Translations under genes and position numbers: made by a program
In this document: positions 37,230 through 45,648 of the stretch, one piece after another
Numbering within the stretch: the stretch's first letter is position 1
Layout: every line of letters begins with the position of its first letter
The notes under the pieces: model-generated
Seen by the model: the letters and a program-made list of their open reading frames with translations, nothing else
The model's database searches: none
What the model was told of the DNA's origin: nothing
DNA from: Rhodococcus sp. KRD197
GTDB taxonomy: Bacteria; Actinomycetota; Actinomycetes; Mycobacteriales; Mycobacteriaceae
Assembly: GCF_017168235.1 (NCBI RefSeq)
Contig: NZ_JABFAO010000004.1
Coordinates: 587,641-651,640 of the forward strand
Direction: 5' to 3'
Length of the DNA: 64,000 nucleotides

Positions 37230-38572
37230 ACGCGCCACCGCCGGACCTCTCGCTGCTGACCGGTCTGCGGTCGGGGAAGAGCACCTTCTATCCCCAGTAC
37301 CGCGGAGCGGCCGAGAGACTCGAACGGGTCGTGCATGCGTTGGAGCTGATTTCACGCGCGCTGGTGCGCACCGTCGACGGACCCGAAACGCTCATCTGCG
37401 CGGTGGCCGAAGCCGCGAGGGCGCACCTGTCGGCGCAGTGGGTGGTGTTCGCGCTCGCGGACGGCGCCCTTCCCGACGCCGGTCCGCGCAGGCTGGTTCT
37501 CGGTCCCGACGCCACGCCGTTCCTAGTCGGCGACGTGGTGGGTCCACCGTTGCCCGATGACGTGGTCGACTGCCTCGAATCGATTCGGCTGGCCAGGATC
37601 GGCGGGGGGCGTGAGCCGCAGATCGAATCGCACCACGCGTTCGTGCCCATTGCCCTCGACGGCGGCGTGGTCGGTGCGTTCGCCGCGTGGACACCGCAGC
37701 GGCGGGTGCTCGACGCGACGGACTCGGCAGTGCTCAGTATCCTTGCCAGCCAGACGGCTGTGGCCCTGCAGAACTCGGCGCTGTACCAGAGTCGCCGCGT
37801 GTTGCTGGAGCGGACCGAGAGCGCCTACGCCGAGGCACATCGCACTGCCGCAGACCTCGCCGTTCGCAACGCCGAACTCGAAGCGACGCAGCGCCAACTC
37901 GGTGCCGCACACCGGCATCAGGTACTCGACGACGAACGCCACCGTATCGCCCGTGAACTGCACGACAGCGTCACCCAGGCCGTACTGTCCGCGGGAATGC
38001 AGATCGAGGTGTGCCGCAACGAGATCCCGGCCGAGGAGCGTCGCGAAAGATTGGATCTGGCAAAGGAACTCACCAGGCGTGCCGTCGAGCAGTTGAGATC
38101 GGCGATCTATGCGCTCAATCATTCGCAGGACGCGGACCGTACGACGCTGCCGGAGATGCTCGAGCAACTGTCGGTGGTGCACATGCCCGACGAGTTGCAG
38201 GTCTCGTTGCGAGTGGAGGGAACTCCGGTGGAGCTGAGCAGTGAGTGCGAGCACGGGCTGCTGCGCATCGCCGGAGAAGCGCTGTTCAACACCGCAGTTC
38301 ACGGTCGAGCCAACCGCGCGGTCATCCGTCTGGCCTACCGCGAGGATTACGTGTCACTGTCGATAGCCGACGACGGCCACGGCGATCCGGCGCATCTGCG
38401 ACTGATGCTGCGGATGGCGGAGAACAACGATGTGGACGGTAGGCATCGTGGTCTCGCGAACATGGCTGCACGGGCACGCGAACACGGCGGACTGCTCGAA
38501 ATCCGTAGGGCCCGCATCGGAGGCGTACGAGTTTCCGTGCGTGTTCCGTCGAAAGAGAGTGAGCAATCGTGA
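37226..38572 (+). CDS. GAF-domain sensor histidine kinase (NarL-type partner)
   Basis: A 448-residue cytoplasmic kinase without transmembrane helices. A GAF-like domain covers about residues 30-190 (ILASQTAVALQNSALYQSRR is its end), a coiled-coil follows, then HisKA_3 with the phospho-His in RHRIARELHDSVTQAVLSAG, and an ATPase domain (ADDGHG, HRGLANMAARAREHGG). GTG start overlaps the dehydrogenase stop (GTGA). It resembles the MnoS-type kinase next to the methanol dehydrogenase gene in M. smegmatis, as I recall. It probably senses an alcohol-related signal. Confidence 0.87.
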   Translation: MNAPPPDLSLLTGLRSGKSTFYPQYRGAAERLERVVHALELISRALVRTVDGPETLICAVAEAARAHLSAQWVVFALADGALPDAGPRRLVLGPDATPFLVGDVVGPPLPDDVVDCLESIRLARIGGGREPQIESHHAFVPIALDGGVVGAFAAWTPQRRVLDATDSAVLSILASQTAVALQNSALYQSRRVLLERTESAYAEAHRTAADLAVRNAELEATQRQLGAAHRHQVLDDERHRIARELHDSVTQAVLSAGMQIEVCRNEIPAEERRERLDLAKELTRRAVEQLRSAIYALNHSQDADRTTLPEMLEQLSVVHMPDELQVSLRVEGTPVELSSECEHGLLRIAGEALFNTAVHGRANRAVIRLAYREDYVSLSIADDGHGDPAHLRLMLRMAENNDVDGRHRGLANMAARAREHGGLLEIRRARIGGVRVSVRVPSKESEQS

Positions 38573-39219
38573 CCGTGAACACCGCTTTGGTCAGGATCGT
38601 GCTCGTCGACGATCACGCAATTCTCCGCGACGGCCTCAAATCCGTCCTCGAACGCGAAACGGATCTCTCGGTCGTCGGCGAGGCATCCTCGCGCGCCGAA
38701 GGGCTCGCGGTGGTCGAACAGGTCAAACCCGATATCGTGCTCATGGATCTCAAGCTGTCGGCCAGCACCGACTACGAGGGTTTGGCGCTGTGTGCGCAGC
38801 TCTCCGGCGCCCATCCCGGACTCGGGCTGCTGGTCCTCACGACGTTTCTCGACGACAGGCTCGTCGTGGAGGCCGTGCATGCGGGTGCCCGTGGATACGT
38901 GGTCAAGGATGTCGACACCACCGAACTCGTTCGGGCCATCCGGGCTGTCTCTCGGGGCGAGAGCGCCTTCGACTCCAGGAGTGCGTCGGCGGTGATCCGC
39001 TCGCTCAACGGGCAGGGTTCGACCAGCGAACGATTGACCGACCGTGAGCTCGAGGTTCTTCGGCTACTGGCAACGGGTCTGTCCAACAGCGGAATCGGGA
39101 CAAGGCTGTTCATCTCGGCGACGACGGTGAAGTTTCATGTCAGCAACATCATGCGAAAGATGGGTGTGAGTCGGCGGGCCGAGGCGGTGTACGCCGCAAG
39201 CAAGCAGGGACTCATCTAG
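38569..39219 (+). CDS. LuxR/NarL-family response regulator
   Basis: A 216-residue regulator. The receiver has the acidic pair in VLVDDHAILRDGL, phospho-Asp in IVLMDLKLS, the Thr in LVLTTF and the Lys in GYVVKDVD. The C-terminal HTH is LTDRELEVLRLLATGLSNSG with TVKFHVSNIMRKMGV. Overlaps the kinase stop (GTGA), so the two are a pair; it is likely to activate the alcohol dehydrogenase and perhaps the mft genes. Its stop overlaps the convergent mftM stop by 8 nt. Confidence 0.9.
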   Translation: MTVNTALVRIVLVDDHAILRDGLKSVLERETDLSVVGEASSRAEGLAVVEQVKPDIVLMDLKLSASTDYEGLALCAQLSGAHPGLGLLVLTTFLDDRLVVEAVHAGARGYVVKDVDTTELVRAIRAVSRGESAFDSRSASAVIRSLNGQGSTSERLTDRELEVLRLLATGLSNSGIGTRLFISATTVKFHVSNIMRKMGVSRRAEAVYAASKQGLI

Positions 39220-40036
39220 GCGCGACCACGCGGGAGGTGTCGAGTACCAACCATCCACCGTGGAAGGTTTCGACCTCGAACGGTAACCCGGTGCGAGACC
39301 CCATGGCGCGCAGTGCCTCGGCGTCGAAGGTTCGGATGTGTCCGTGGCACGCGGTGGCGTGTGTCTCGAAGGGCACCGCAACGACCACTCGTTCGCGCGC
39401 GATTCTGATGGCCTCGGCGAGGATGCGGTCCCCGAGCGCGTCCTCGACGTGTTCGAGTAGGTGTAGGGCAGTGACGGTGTCGGCGTACCCGTCGCCAACC
39501 GGTATACCGGCGGCATCGGCCGTCAGGACGTCGACGGTTGCACCGAGGTGCGGCGCTACCGTGCCCAGCAATCGCATCGTGCCCTCCGACAGATCGGTGG
39601 CGGTGACCTCGATACCGGCCATGGCGAGGCGTAAGGGGAAGAAGCCGAAGCACGATCCCAGGTCCAGCACGGATCCGCGTACGAGGGCCTCGGCGCGCTG
39701 GTGCACCGGCGCGAAATCGGCGCTGCCGGAGAGGAGATCGTCGAGCGAGTTGCGGTAGTACGTGGTCCAGGCCTCGACGGGATCGGTCACCGTGGAGCGA
39801 ACGAGTCCGACCAGGACCAGTTCGAATTCTCGCTGCGAGAGGTCCATATCGGTGAGCCTGTGTACCAACGCCTCTCCGATGTCGGTCGAGGAGAGTCGGT
39901 GCCTAATCGAGAGCGACCCGTGCTGACGGTCGAGCACCACCGCGCCGGGTGCGAGGTGTTCGCTGAACTCGACAGCGGTGTTCTCGTGTGTCCACCGCCC
40001 GGCCGTGCCCGGCGCAAGGGCGTCGATTTCGGTCAT
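39212..40036 (-). CDS. mftM: Mycofactocin oligosaccharide methyltransferase
   Basis: A 274-residue SAM methyltransferase. Motif I is SVLDLGSCFGFFPLRLAMAG, motif II region VTATDLSEGTMRLL, and ADTVTALHLLEHVEDALGDR follows. The N-terminus has a distinctive SIRHRLSSTDIGEALVHRLT segment. MftM methylates the glucan chain that decorates mycofactocin. The identification rests on family likeness and on position: 15 nt behind mftR and next to the alcohol dehydrogenase two-component pair, the neighbourhood MftM has in M. smegmatis as I recall. Confidence 0.8.
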   Translation of the reverse strand: MTEIDALAPGTAGRWTHENTAVEFSEHLAPGAVVLDRQHGSLSIRHRLSSTDIGEALVHRLTDMDLSQREFELVLVGLVRSTVTDPVEAWTTYYRNSLDDLLSGSADFAPVHQRAEALVRGSVLDLGSCFGFFPLRLAMAGIEVTATDLSEGTMRLLGTVAPHLGATVDVLTADAAGIPVGDGYADTVTALHLLEHVEDALGDRILAEAIRIARERVVVAVPFETHATACHGHIRTFDAEALRAMGSRTGLPFEVETFHGGWLVLDTSRVVAPR

Positions 40037-40051
40037 GTGCGCAACTTCCGA

Positions 40052-40702
40052 TCAGGTTCCGGGGACGTGCTCTGGGGCGTGTACGCCGACCTGGAGCGTG
40101 CGAGCGCCCTCGGTCAACAGCTGGGCGAGCTCGAGGGATTCGTCGGTCAGCCACTGCTCGTACGCTGACATTGCCACACCGAGGACCATCCAGCCAACAG
40201 TTCGAGGAAAGTGGTCCTGTGGTCCGGAATCGGTTCGTGCGGCTACGTATTCGGCGATCACCTGACGCCACCCCTCGTACATCACCATCGAGTAGCCCTG
40301 CAGCGCGGGATTTCGCAGAATCAGCTCCATGCGCTGGCGGTGCACCGGCTTCTCGTCCTCGGGAAAGGTGTTGAAGTGCAGCAGCGCAGTACGGATGCTG
40401 TCGGCCAGTGGCATGTCCTCGGGCAGATCGGCCAGCAGTGTCCGCAGCGCGGCGAGCTGCTCGTCGAAATCACCCCAGGGCACTGCGTTCTTGGACGGGA
40501 AGTACCGGAAGAACGTGCGCCGCGCGATACCGGCGGCATCGGCGATGTCGTCGACGCTGGTTTCGTCGAACCCGTTCCGCGCGAAGAGTTCGATACCGAG
40601 ATCACCGATCTGGCCCCTCGTTGTGGACGGGCGCCGACCTACCCGGCTGGACGGTTTCGCACCTCTGGGCAATTTTCCCCTCCGATTGCTGTCTTTCTGC
40701 AC
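40052..40702 (-). CDS. mftR: Mycofactocin system TetR-type regulator
   Basis: A 216-residue repressor. HTH: SVDDIADAAGIARRTFFRYF, followed by PSKNAVPWGDF. MftR represses the mft operon and responds to long-chain acyl-CoA in the characterised case. It starts with GTG at 40702. A CATAAT -10-like box on the minus strand (40711-40716) ends 8 nt before it, so the mRNA may be leaderless. Divergent from mftA; the shared region holds a dyad likely to be its operator. Confidence 0.88.
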   Translation of the reverse strand: MQKDSNRRGKLPRGAKPSSRVGRRPSTTRGQIGDLGIELFARNGFDETSVDDIADAAGIARRTFFRYFPSKNAVPWGDFDEQLAALRTLLADLPEDMPLADSIRTALLHFNTFPEDEKPVHRQRMELILRNPALQGYSMVMYEGWRQVIAEYVAARTDSGPQDHFPRTVGWMVLGVAMSAYEQWLTDESLELAQLLTEGARTLQVGVHAPEHVPGT

Positions 40703-40730
40703 TCGATGCCATTATGGTGGTGAACCAGGT

Positions 40731-40750
40731 CACTGTCACTACTGACTGTG
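40731..40750. promoter_or_regulatory. Probable MftR operator
   Basis: CACTGTCACTACTGACTGTG is an imperfect 20-bp dyad (8 of 10 pairs; CACnGTCAnTAnTGACnGTG). It lies between mftR and mftA, over the expected -35 of mftR and 36 nt before the mftA ATG, where the repressor could control both directions. Confidence 0.55.
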
Positions 40751-40786
40751 GTCGAGACAACAATTCTCTCCGATGGAGGTACCTCG

Positions 40787-40900
40787 ATGTCCCAGAACCC
40801 CAAGACCGACGTAGTCGATGCTGCCGTGGTCGAGTCCGATCTGGTCGAAGAATCGTTGGTGGAAGAGGTCTCCATCGACGGCATGTGCGGCGTGTACTGA
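40787..40900 (+). CDS. mftA: Mycofactocin precursor peptide
   Basis: A 37-residue ribosomal precursor, too short for ordinary gene finders. The acidic leader (VVESDLVEESLVEEVS) ends in the conserved core IDGMCGVY. MftC decarboxylates and crosslinks the terminal Val-Tyr, which becomes the redox centre. A GGAGG ribosome site lies 7 nt before the ATG. The stop is 2 nt before mftB. Confidence 0.96.
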   Translation: MSQNPKTDVVDAAVVESDLVEESLVEEVSIDGMCGVY

Positions 40901-40902
40901 TC

Positions 40903-41202
40903 ATGTCCGCTCCCGCTCGGCCGGCTGAGATGTCCAGCGTGCTCGATCTCGATGCACGCTGGGCCCTTCACCCGCAGGTGGCGCTGCGTCCCGAATCGTT
41001 CGGGGCGCTGCTCTACCACTTCGGAACTCGCAAGCTCTCCTTTCTCAAGAATCGCACCATCGTCGCGATCATCGAATCCTTTCCCGAGCACACCGACATG
41101 CGGTCGGCCATCGCGGCCGCGGGTATCGACGAATCCGGTATGGCGCCCTACGTGAAAGCCCTGGCCACGCTGGCCGATTCGAAGATGATTGCCCGGGTCT
41201 GA
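40903..41202 (+). CDS. mftB: Mycofactocin peptide chaperone
   Basis: A 99-residue RiPP-recognition protein that binds the MftA leader and presents it to MftC. The typical features are WALHPQVALRPESFGALLYH, FGTRKLSFLKNRTIVAII and the C-terminal KALATLADSKMIARV. Its ATG is 2 nt after the mftA stop, so translation is probably coupled. Confidence 0.93.
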   Translation: MSAPARPAEMSSVLDLDARWALHPQVALRPESFGALLYHFGTRKLSFLKNRTIVAIIESFPEHTDMRSAIAAAGIDESGMAPYVKALATLADSKMIARV

Positions 41203-41266
41203 GCATCGTACGACGCTCGGAGCCTCTCGGCTCATCGCCCACCGATCTCCGGAAAGAGGACAGACC

Positions 41267-42499
41267 ATGACCTCCATGCTCGAAAGGCCGTCGCCGCCCC
41301 CCGCCGTCGGCAAGCTGGTCGACCAGTTCGAACTCGGACTCGACGCCCCGATCTGCCTGACCTGGGAACTGACGTACGCGTGCAATCTGTCGTGCGTGCA
41401 TTGCCTGTCCTCCTCCGGACGGCGTGACCCGCGCGAACTGAGCACCGAACAGTGCAAGTCGATCATCGACGAACTGCAGAAGATGCAGGTGTTCTACGTC
41501 AACATCGGTGGCGGCGAGCCCACCGTGCGCTCCGACTTCTGGGAGCTGGTCGACTACGCCACGGCACACCAGGTGGGCGTCAAATTCTCCACCAACGGTG
41601 TCAAGATCGACAAGAAAGTCGCCGCCCGTCTCGCGGCGTCGGATTACGTCGATGTGCAGATATCCATCGACGGTGCCACCGCCGAGGTCAACGACGCAGT
41701 TCGCGGTCCCGGCTCCTTCGACATGGCCGTCCGTGCGCTCGAAAACTTGCGTGAGGCCGGATTCACGGACGCCAAGATCTCCGTGGTCGTCACCCGTCAC
41801 AACGTCAGCCAGCTCGACGAGTTCAAAGCGCTCGCCGACAAATACGGTGCGACACTGCGTATCACACGACTGCGTCCCTCGGGCCGCGGCGCCGATGTGT
41901 GGGACGATCTGCATCCGACCGCCGGTCAGCAGCGTGAGCTCTACGATTGGCTGGTCGCCAACGGTGAAGGGGTGCTCACCGGCGACTCCTTCTTCCACCT
42001 GTCCGCATTCGGGGACGCACTGCCGGGGCTCAACCTGTGCGGGGCGGGACGAGTCGTCTGCCTGATCGACCCGATCGGCGACGTCTACGCCTGCCCGTTT
42101 GCCATTCACGAGCAGTTCCTCGCCGGCAACATCGTTCGTGACGCGAAAGACGGCATGGGCGGGTTCCAAACTGTGTGGCAGACATCGGAATTGTTCCAAG
42201 AACTGCGCTCACCGCAGACCTCGGGCGCCTGCACCAAGTGCGCGCACTTCGACGCCTGCCGCGGCGGCTGTATGGCCGCCAAATTCTTCACGGGCCTGCC
42301 GATGGACGGCCCGGATCCCGAATGCGTGATCGGCAACGGTGAATTGGCGTTGGCTGCCGCGGGGGAGATCCCCAAGTCCAGCGTCGACCATTCCCGAACC
42401 GGGCAGCGCAAGACACCGAGAAAGTCGGTGCCGCTCACGCTGATGATGCGGCCACCGGCCAAGATCTGCGACGAGAATCCGCTCGCAGGAATGGAATAG
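41267..42499 (+). CDS. mftC: Mycofactocin radical SAM maturase
   Basis: A 410-residue radical SAM-SPASM enzyme that decarboxylates the C-terminal Tyr of MftA and links it to Val. The radical SAM cluster motif is CNLSCVHC (CxxxCxxC), followed by GGGEPTVRSDFWELVDYA. The C-terminal SPASM Cys residues lie in NLCGAGRVVCLIDPIGDVYA and ACTKCAHFDACRGGCMAAKF. The ATG at 41267 follows AAAGAGGA, 65 nt after mftB. Confidence 0.95.
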   Translation: MTSMLERPSPPPAVGKLVDQFELGLDAPICLTWELTYACNLSCVHCLSSSGRRDPRELSTEQCKSIIDELQKMQVFYVNIGGGEPTVRSDFWELVDYATAHQVGVKFSTNGVKIDKKVAARLAASDYVDVQISIDGATAEVNDAVRGPGSFDMAVRALENLREAGFTDAKISVVVTRHNVSQLDEFKALADKYGATLRITRLRPSGRGADVWDDLHPTAGQQRELYDWLVANGEGVLTGDSFFHLSAFGDALPGLNLCGAGRVVCLIDPIGDVYACPFAIHEQFLAGNIVRDAKDGMGGFQTVWQTSELFQELRSPQTSGACTKCAHFDACRGGCMAAKFFTGLPMDGPDPECVIGNGELALAAAGEIPKSSVDHSRTGQRKTPRKSVPLTLMMRPPAKICDENPLAGME

Positions 42500-42512
42500 G
42501 AAGAACAACACC

Positions 42513-43691
42513 ATGACCAACTCCGCGTGGTTCGAGACCGTTGCCGAGGCGCAGCGGCGAGCGAAGAAACGTCTACCCAAGTCCGTGTACGCCGCCCTGG
42601 TGGCCGGCTCTGAGCGCGGCATCACCATCGACGACAACATGGCAGCCTTCGGCGAACTGGGATTCGCCCCGCACGTCGCCGGATTGTCGGACAAGCGCGA
42701 CCTGTCGACGACGGTGATGGGGCAGCCACTGTCCTTTCCCGTCATGATCTCCCCGACAGGTGTGCAGGCGGTACACCCCGACGGAGAGGTGGCCGTGGCC
42801 AGGGCAGCAGCCGCGCGCGGCATCCCCATCGGTTTGTCCTCGTTCGCGAGCAAGTCCGTCGAGGAAGTCGCTACGGCCAACCCGCAGACCTTCTTCCAGA
42901 TGTACTGGGTCGGGTCCCGCGAAGTGCTCCTCCAGCGGATGGAACGTGCCCGCGCGGCCGGCGCCGTGGGTCTGATCATGACGCTCGACTGGTCGTTCTC
43001 CAACGGACGCGACTGGGGCAGCCCGTCCATTCCCGAGAAGATGGACCTCAAGGCGATGGCCAAGTTCGCCCCGGAGGGCATCACACGGCCGAAATGGTTG
43101 TGGGAGTTCGCCAAGACCGGCAAGATCCCCGATCTCACGACGCCGAACCTGACCCCACCCGGTGGCGGCGACGCGCCCACGTTCTTCGGTGCCTACGGTG
43201 AATGGATGGGCACCCCACTACCGACGTGGGAGGACGTCGCCTGGCTGCGGGAGCAGTGGGGTGGACCGTTCATGCTCAAGGGCGTCATGCGCGTCGACGA
43301 CGCCAAGAAGGCCGTGGACGCGGGTGTCACGGCGATCTCGGTGTCCAATCACGGTGGCAACAATCTCGACGGCACTCCGGCGCCCATCCGTGCGCTGCCG
43401 GCGATCGCAGAGGCGGTGGGCGATCAGATCGAAATCACCCTCGACGGCGGGATCCGGCGCGGTAGCGACGTGGTCAAAGCCATCGCTCTGGGCGCGCGGG
43501 CGGTACTGATCGGACGCGCCTACCTGTGGGGCCTGTCGGCGAACGGCCAAGCCGGGGTGGAGAACGTGCTCGACATCCTTCGCGGTGGCGTCGACTCCGC
43601 GGTGCTGGGGCTCGGGCACTCGTCCGTTCAGGATCTGACGCCGTCCGATGTCGTGATGCCGATGGGCTTCGACCGGAAGCTGGGCGTCTGA
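42513..43691 (+). CDS. mftD: Pre-mycofactocin synthase MftD, copy 1
   Basis: A 392-residue FMN enzyme of the alpha-hydroxy-acid oxidase family that oxidatively deaminates the released AHDP heterocycle to give the redox-active alpha-keto amide. The active-site stretch ISVSNHGGNNLDGTPAPIRA and the FMN phosphate loop LDGGIRRGSDVVKAIALGAR are intact. An AGGAAG ribosome site precedes the ATG, 13 nt after mftC. A second, very similar gene follows directly. Confidence 0.95.
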   Translation: MTNSAWFETVAEAQRRAKKRLPKSVYAALVAGSERGITIDDNMAAFGELGFAPHVAGLSDKRDLSTTVMGQPLSFPVMISPTGVQAVHPDGEVAVARAAAARGIPIGLSSFASKSVEEVATANPQTFFQMYWVGSREVLLQRMERARAAGAVGLIMTLDWSFSNGRDWGSPSIPEKMDLKAMAKFAPEGITRPKWLWEFAKTGKIPDLTTPNLTPPGGGDAPTFFGAYGEWMGTPLPTWEDVAWLREQWGGPFMLKGVMRVDDAKKAVDAGVTAISVSNHGGNNLDGTPAPIRALPAIAEAVGDQIEITLDGGIRRGSDVVKAIALGARAVLIGRAYLWGLSANGQAGVENVLDILRGGVDSAVLGLGHSSVQDLTPSDVVMPMGFDRKLGV

Positions 43692-43705
43692 CCGGCCCAC
43701 GCTCG

Positions 43706-44857
43706 ATGATGTCGACACCGGAATGGTTCGAGACCGTTGCGGAGGCGCAACGGCGGGCCGAGAAGCGTCTCCCGAAGTCCGTGTATGCCGCGCTGGTGGC
43801 GGGCTCGGAGCGGGGTATCACCGTCGACGACAACACGGCGGCCTTCGGTGAGCTGGGATTCGCCCCGCATGTCGCGGGGTTGTCGGACAAGCGCGACCTG
43901 TCGACGACGATCATGGGACAACCACTGTCGTTTCCAATGATGATCTCGCCGACGGGTGTGCAGGCCGTGCACCCCGAGGGTGAGGTCGCCGTGGCACGAG
44001 CGGCCGCGGCACGAGGGATTGCGATCGGGCTCTCGTTGTTCGCGAGCAAACCGATCGAGGACGTCGTTGCCGCGAATCCACACACGTTCTTTCAACTGCA
44101 CTGGGTCGGCTCACGCGAGTATCTGCTGCAGCTCGTGGAACGTGCCCGCGCGGCCGGTGCCGTGGGTCTGATCCTGACGATGGATTGGTCGTTCTCCGAG
44201 GGGCGCGACTGGGGTAGCCCGTCGATTCCGGAGAAGGTCGACCTGAAGGCGATGTGGCAGTTCGCGCCGGAGGCCATCACGCGGCCGAAGTGGTTGTGGG
44301 AGTTCGCCAAGACCGGCAAGATCCCCGACCTGACCGTGCCGAATCTGACTACTCGTGATGGCACACCGCCGACCTTCTTCGGCGCGTACCGAGATTGGAT
44401 GTCCACCCCTTTGCCGACGTGGGAGGATATCGCCTGGCTGCGCGAGCAGTGGGGCGGACCGTTCATGCTCAAGGGCGTCATGCGCGTCGATGACGCGAAG
44501 AGGGCCGTGGACGCGGGTGTCACGGCGATCTCGGTGTCCAATCACGGTGGCAACAATCTCGACAGCACGCCCGCAACCATTCGCGTTTTGCCCTCGATCG
44601 TCGATGCGGTCGGCGATCGGATCGAGATCACCCTCGACGGTGGCGTCCGTCGGGGGAGCGACGTGGCGAAGGCTCTTGCCCTCGGGGCGCGAGCTGTGCT
44701 GATCGGCCGCGCCTACCTGTGGGGCCTGGCGGCGAATGGCCAAGCCGGAGTGGAGAACGTGCTGGACATCCTTCGCGGTGGCCTCGACTCCGCAGTACTC
44801 GGGCTCGGGCACTCGTCGGTCCATGAGCTGGAGCCGTCGGATATCGTCAGGCGCTGA
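43706..44857 (+). CDS. mftD: Pre-mycofactocin synthase MftD, tandem copy 2
   Basis: A 383-residue paralogue of the preceding gene, 14 nt behind it. From WFETVAEAQRR, I count three differences in the first 60 aligned residues. It keeps ISVSNHGGNNLDSTPATIRV and LDGGVRRGSDVAKALALGAR, so it looks catalytically competent. The main differences are a shorter loop before PTFFGAY and a shorter C-terminus (EPSDIVRR instead of TPSDVVMPMGFDRKLGV). Tandem mftD is unusual; it could be a recent duplication or a functional specialisation. Confidence 0.92.
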   Translation: MMSTPEWFETVAEAQRRAEKRLPKSVYAALVAGSERGITVDDNTAAFGELGFAPHVAGLSDKRDLSTTIMGQPLSFPMMISPTGVQAVHPEGEVAVARAAAARGIAIGLSLFASKPIEDVVAANPHTFFQLHWVGSREYLLQLVERARAAGAVGLILTMDWSFSEGRDWGSPSIPEKVDLKAMWQFAPEAITRPKWLWEFAKTGKIPDLTVPNLTTRDGTPPTFFGAYRDWMSTPLPTWEDIAWLREQWGGPFMLKGVMRVDDAKRAVDAGVTAISVSNHGGNNLDSTPATIRVLPSIVDAVGDRIEITLDGGVRRGSDVAKALALGARAVLIGRAYLWGLAANGQAGVENVLDILRGGLDSAVLGLGHSSVHELEPSDIVRR

Positions 44858-44862
44858 CGCGC

Positions 44863-44906
44863 ATGTGCGCGGAAATACATAGCGGGCTATGTATTTCCGC
44901 GCACAT
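44863..44906. repeat. Palindromic repeat, copy 2 (between convergent mftD2 and iclR)
   Basis: Perfect 21-bp arms with a 2-nt GG centre, nearly identical to the element at 26377-26426. It begins 5 nt after the mftD2 stop. Its right half encodes the last codons and the TAG stop of the IclR gene. Confidence 0.85.
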
Positions 44907-45648
44907 AGGTCAAGCGCACCTGACTGGCGGTCGACCTGAGCAGACCGATCAGATCGGGGTCGTCGTGCACCAACCTGCCCGTCCGCCCGATCACCGCGAG
45001 AGCGCCGGATACTCGTCCATCGTCGTCGCGGATGGGGACGGCCACCGACGATCGCCCTACCTTGATCTCGTTGGTCTCGACGGCGATGTCGGTCGTGCGG
45101 ATTCGGCTCATCTCGATCGCGAGTTCGGCCAGATCGACGATGGTGTGCGCCGTGAATTTCCTGAGATCGGACAGAACGGTGCGATCGGGTCGGTGGGCCA
45201 GTAACAGTTTTCCGATCGCCGACGCATGGATATGAGTTACCAGTGCAGTCTCGCCGGACAGTTCGTGGTCGGGGTCTCGGTCGATCAACTGAATTCGATC
45301 GTTCTCGTACGACGCCAGGTACACCCCGAACCTGATGCGGGCACGAAGCTCGTCCACGATGTGGTGATTGTCGACCTCGCTCGCAGGCGCCGCTGTGGCG
45401 AGCTCTCTCGTTCGGCGACCGAGAGCGAAGCCCGACAGGTCTTCGATGCGCACCAGGAAGCCGTCGGCGACCAGAAGATTGAGCAGTCGGTACGCCGTGG
45501 CAGGTGGAATTGCTGTGGCGTGCGCGACCTCCTTGGCCGTTGCCCCCGAACCTAGATGTGCGACGGCTTCGAGCAGCGCAAGCGCCTTCTGGACGGCACG
45601 CGGTTCGTGTCCTCCGACTTCGCTCGTTCTCACCGTCCGCACTGCCAT
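44887..45648 (-). CDS. IclR-family transcriptional regulator
   Basis: A 253-residue regulator. The winged HTH covers about residues 17-70 (VQKALALLEAVAHLGSGATA, ATAIPPATAYRLLNLLVADG), and the ligand domain includes HIHASAIGKLLLAHRPD and SSVAVPIRDDDGRVSGALAV. Its ATG overlaps the TGA of the APC permease gene, so it is translated from the same mRNA. It likely controls the permease and the divergent amine oxidase. The last seven codons and stop lie in a dispersed palindrome. Confidence 0.87.
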   Translation of the reverse strand: MAVRTVRTSEVGGHEPRAVQKALALLEAVAHLGSGATAKEVAHATAIPPATAYRLLNLLVADGFLVRIEDLSGFALGRRTRELATAAPASEVDNHHIVDELRARIRFGVYLASYENDRIQLIDRDPDHELSGETALVTHIHASAIGKLLLAHRPDRTVLSDLRKFTAHTIVDLAELAIEMSRIRTTDIAVETNEIKVGRSSVAVPIRDDDGRVSGALAVIGRTGRLVHDDPDLIGLLRSTASQVRLTYVRGNT

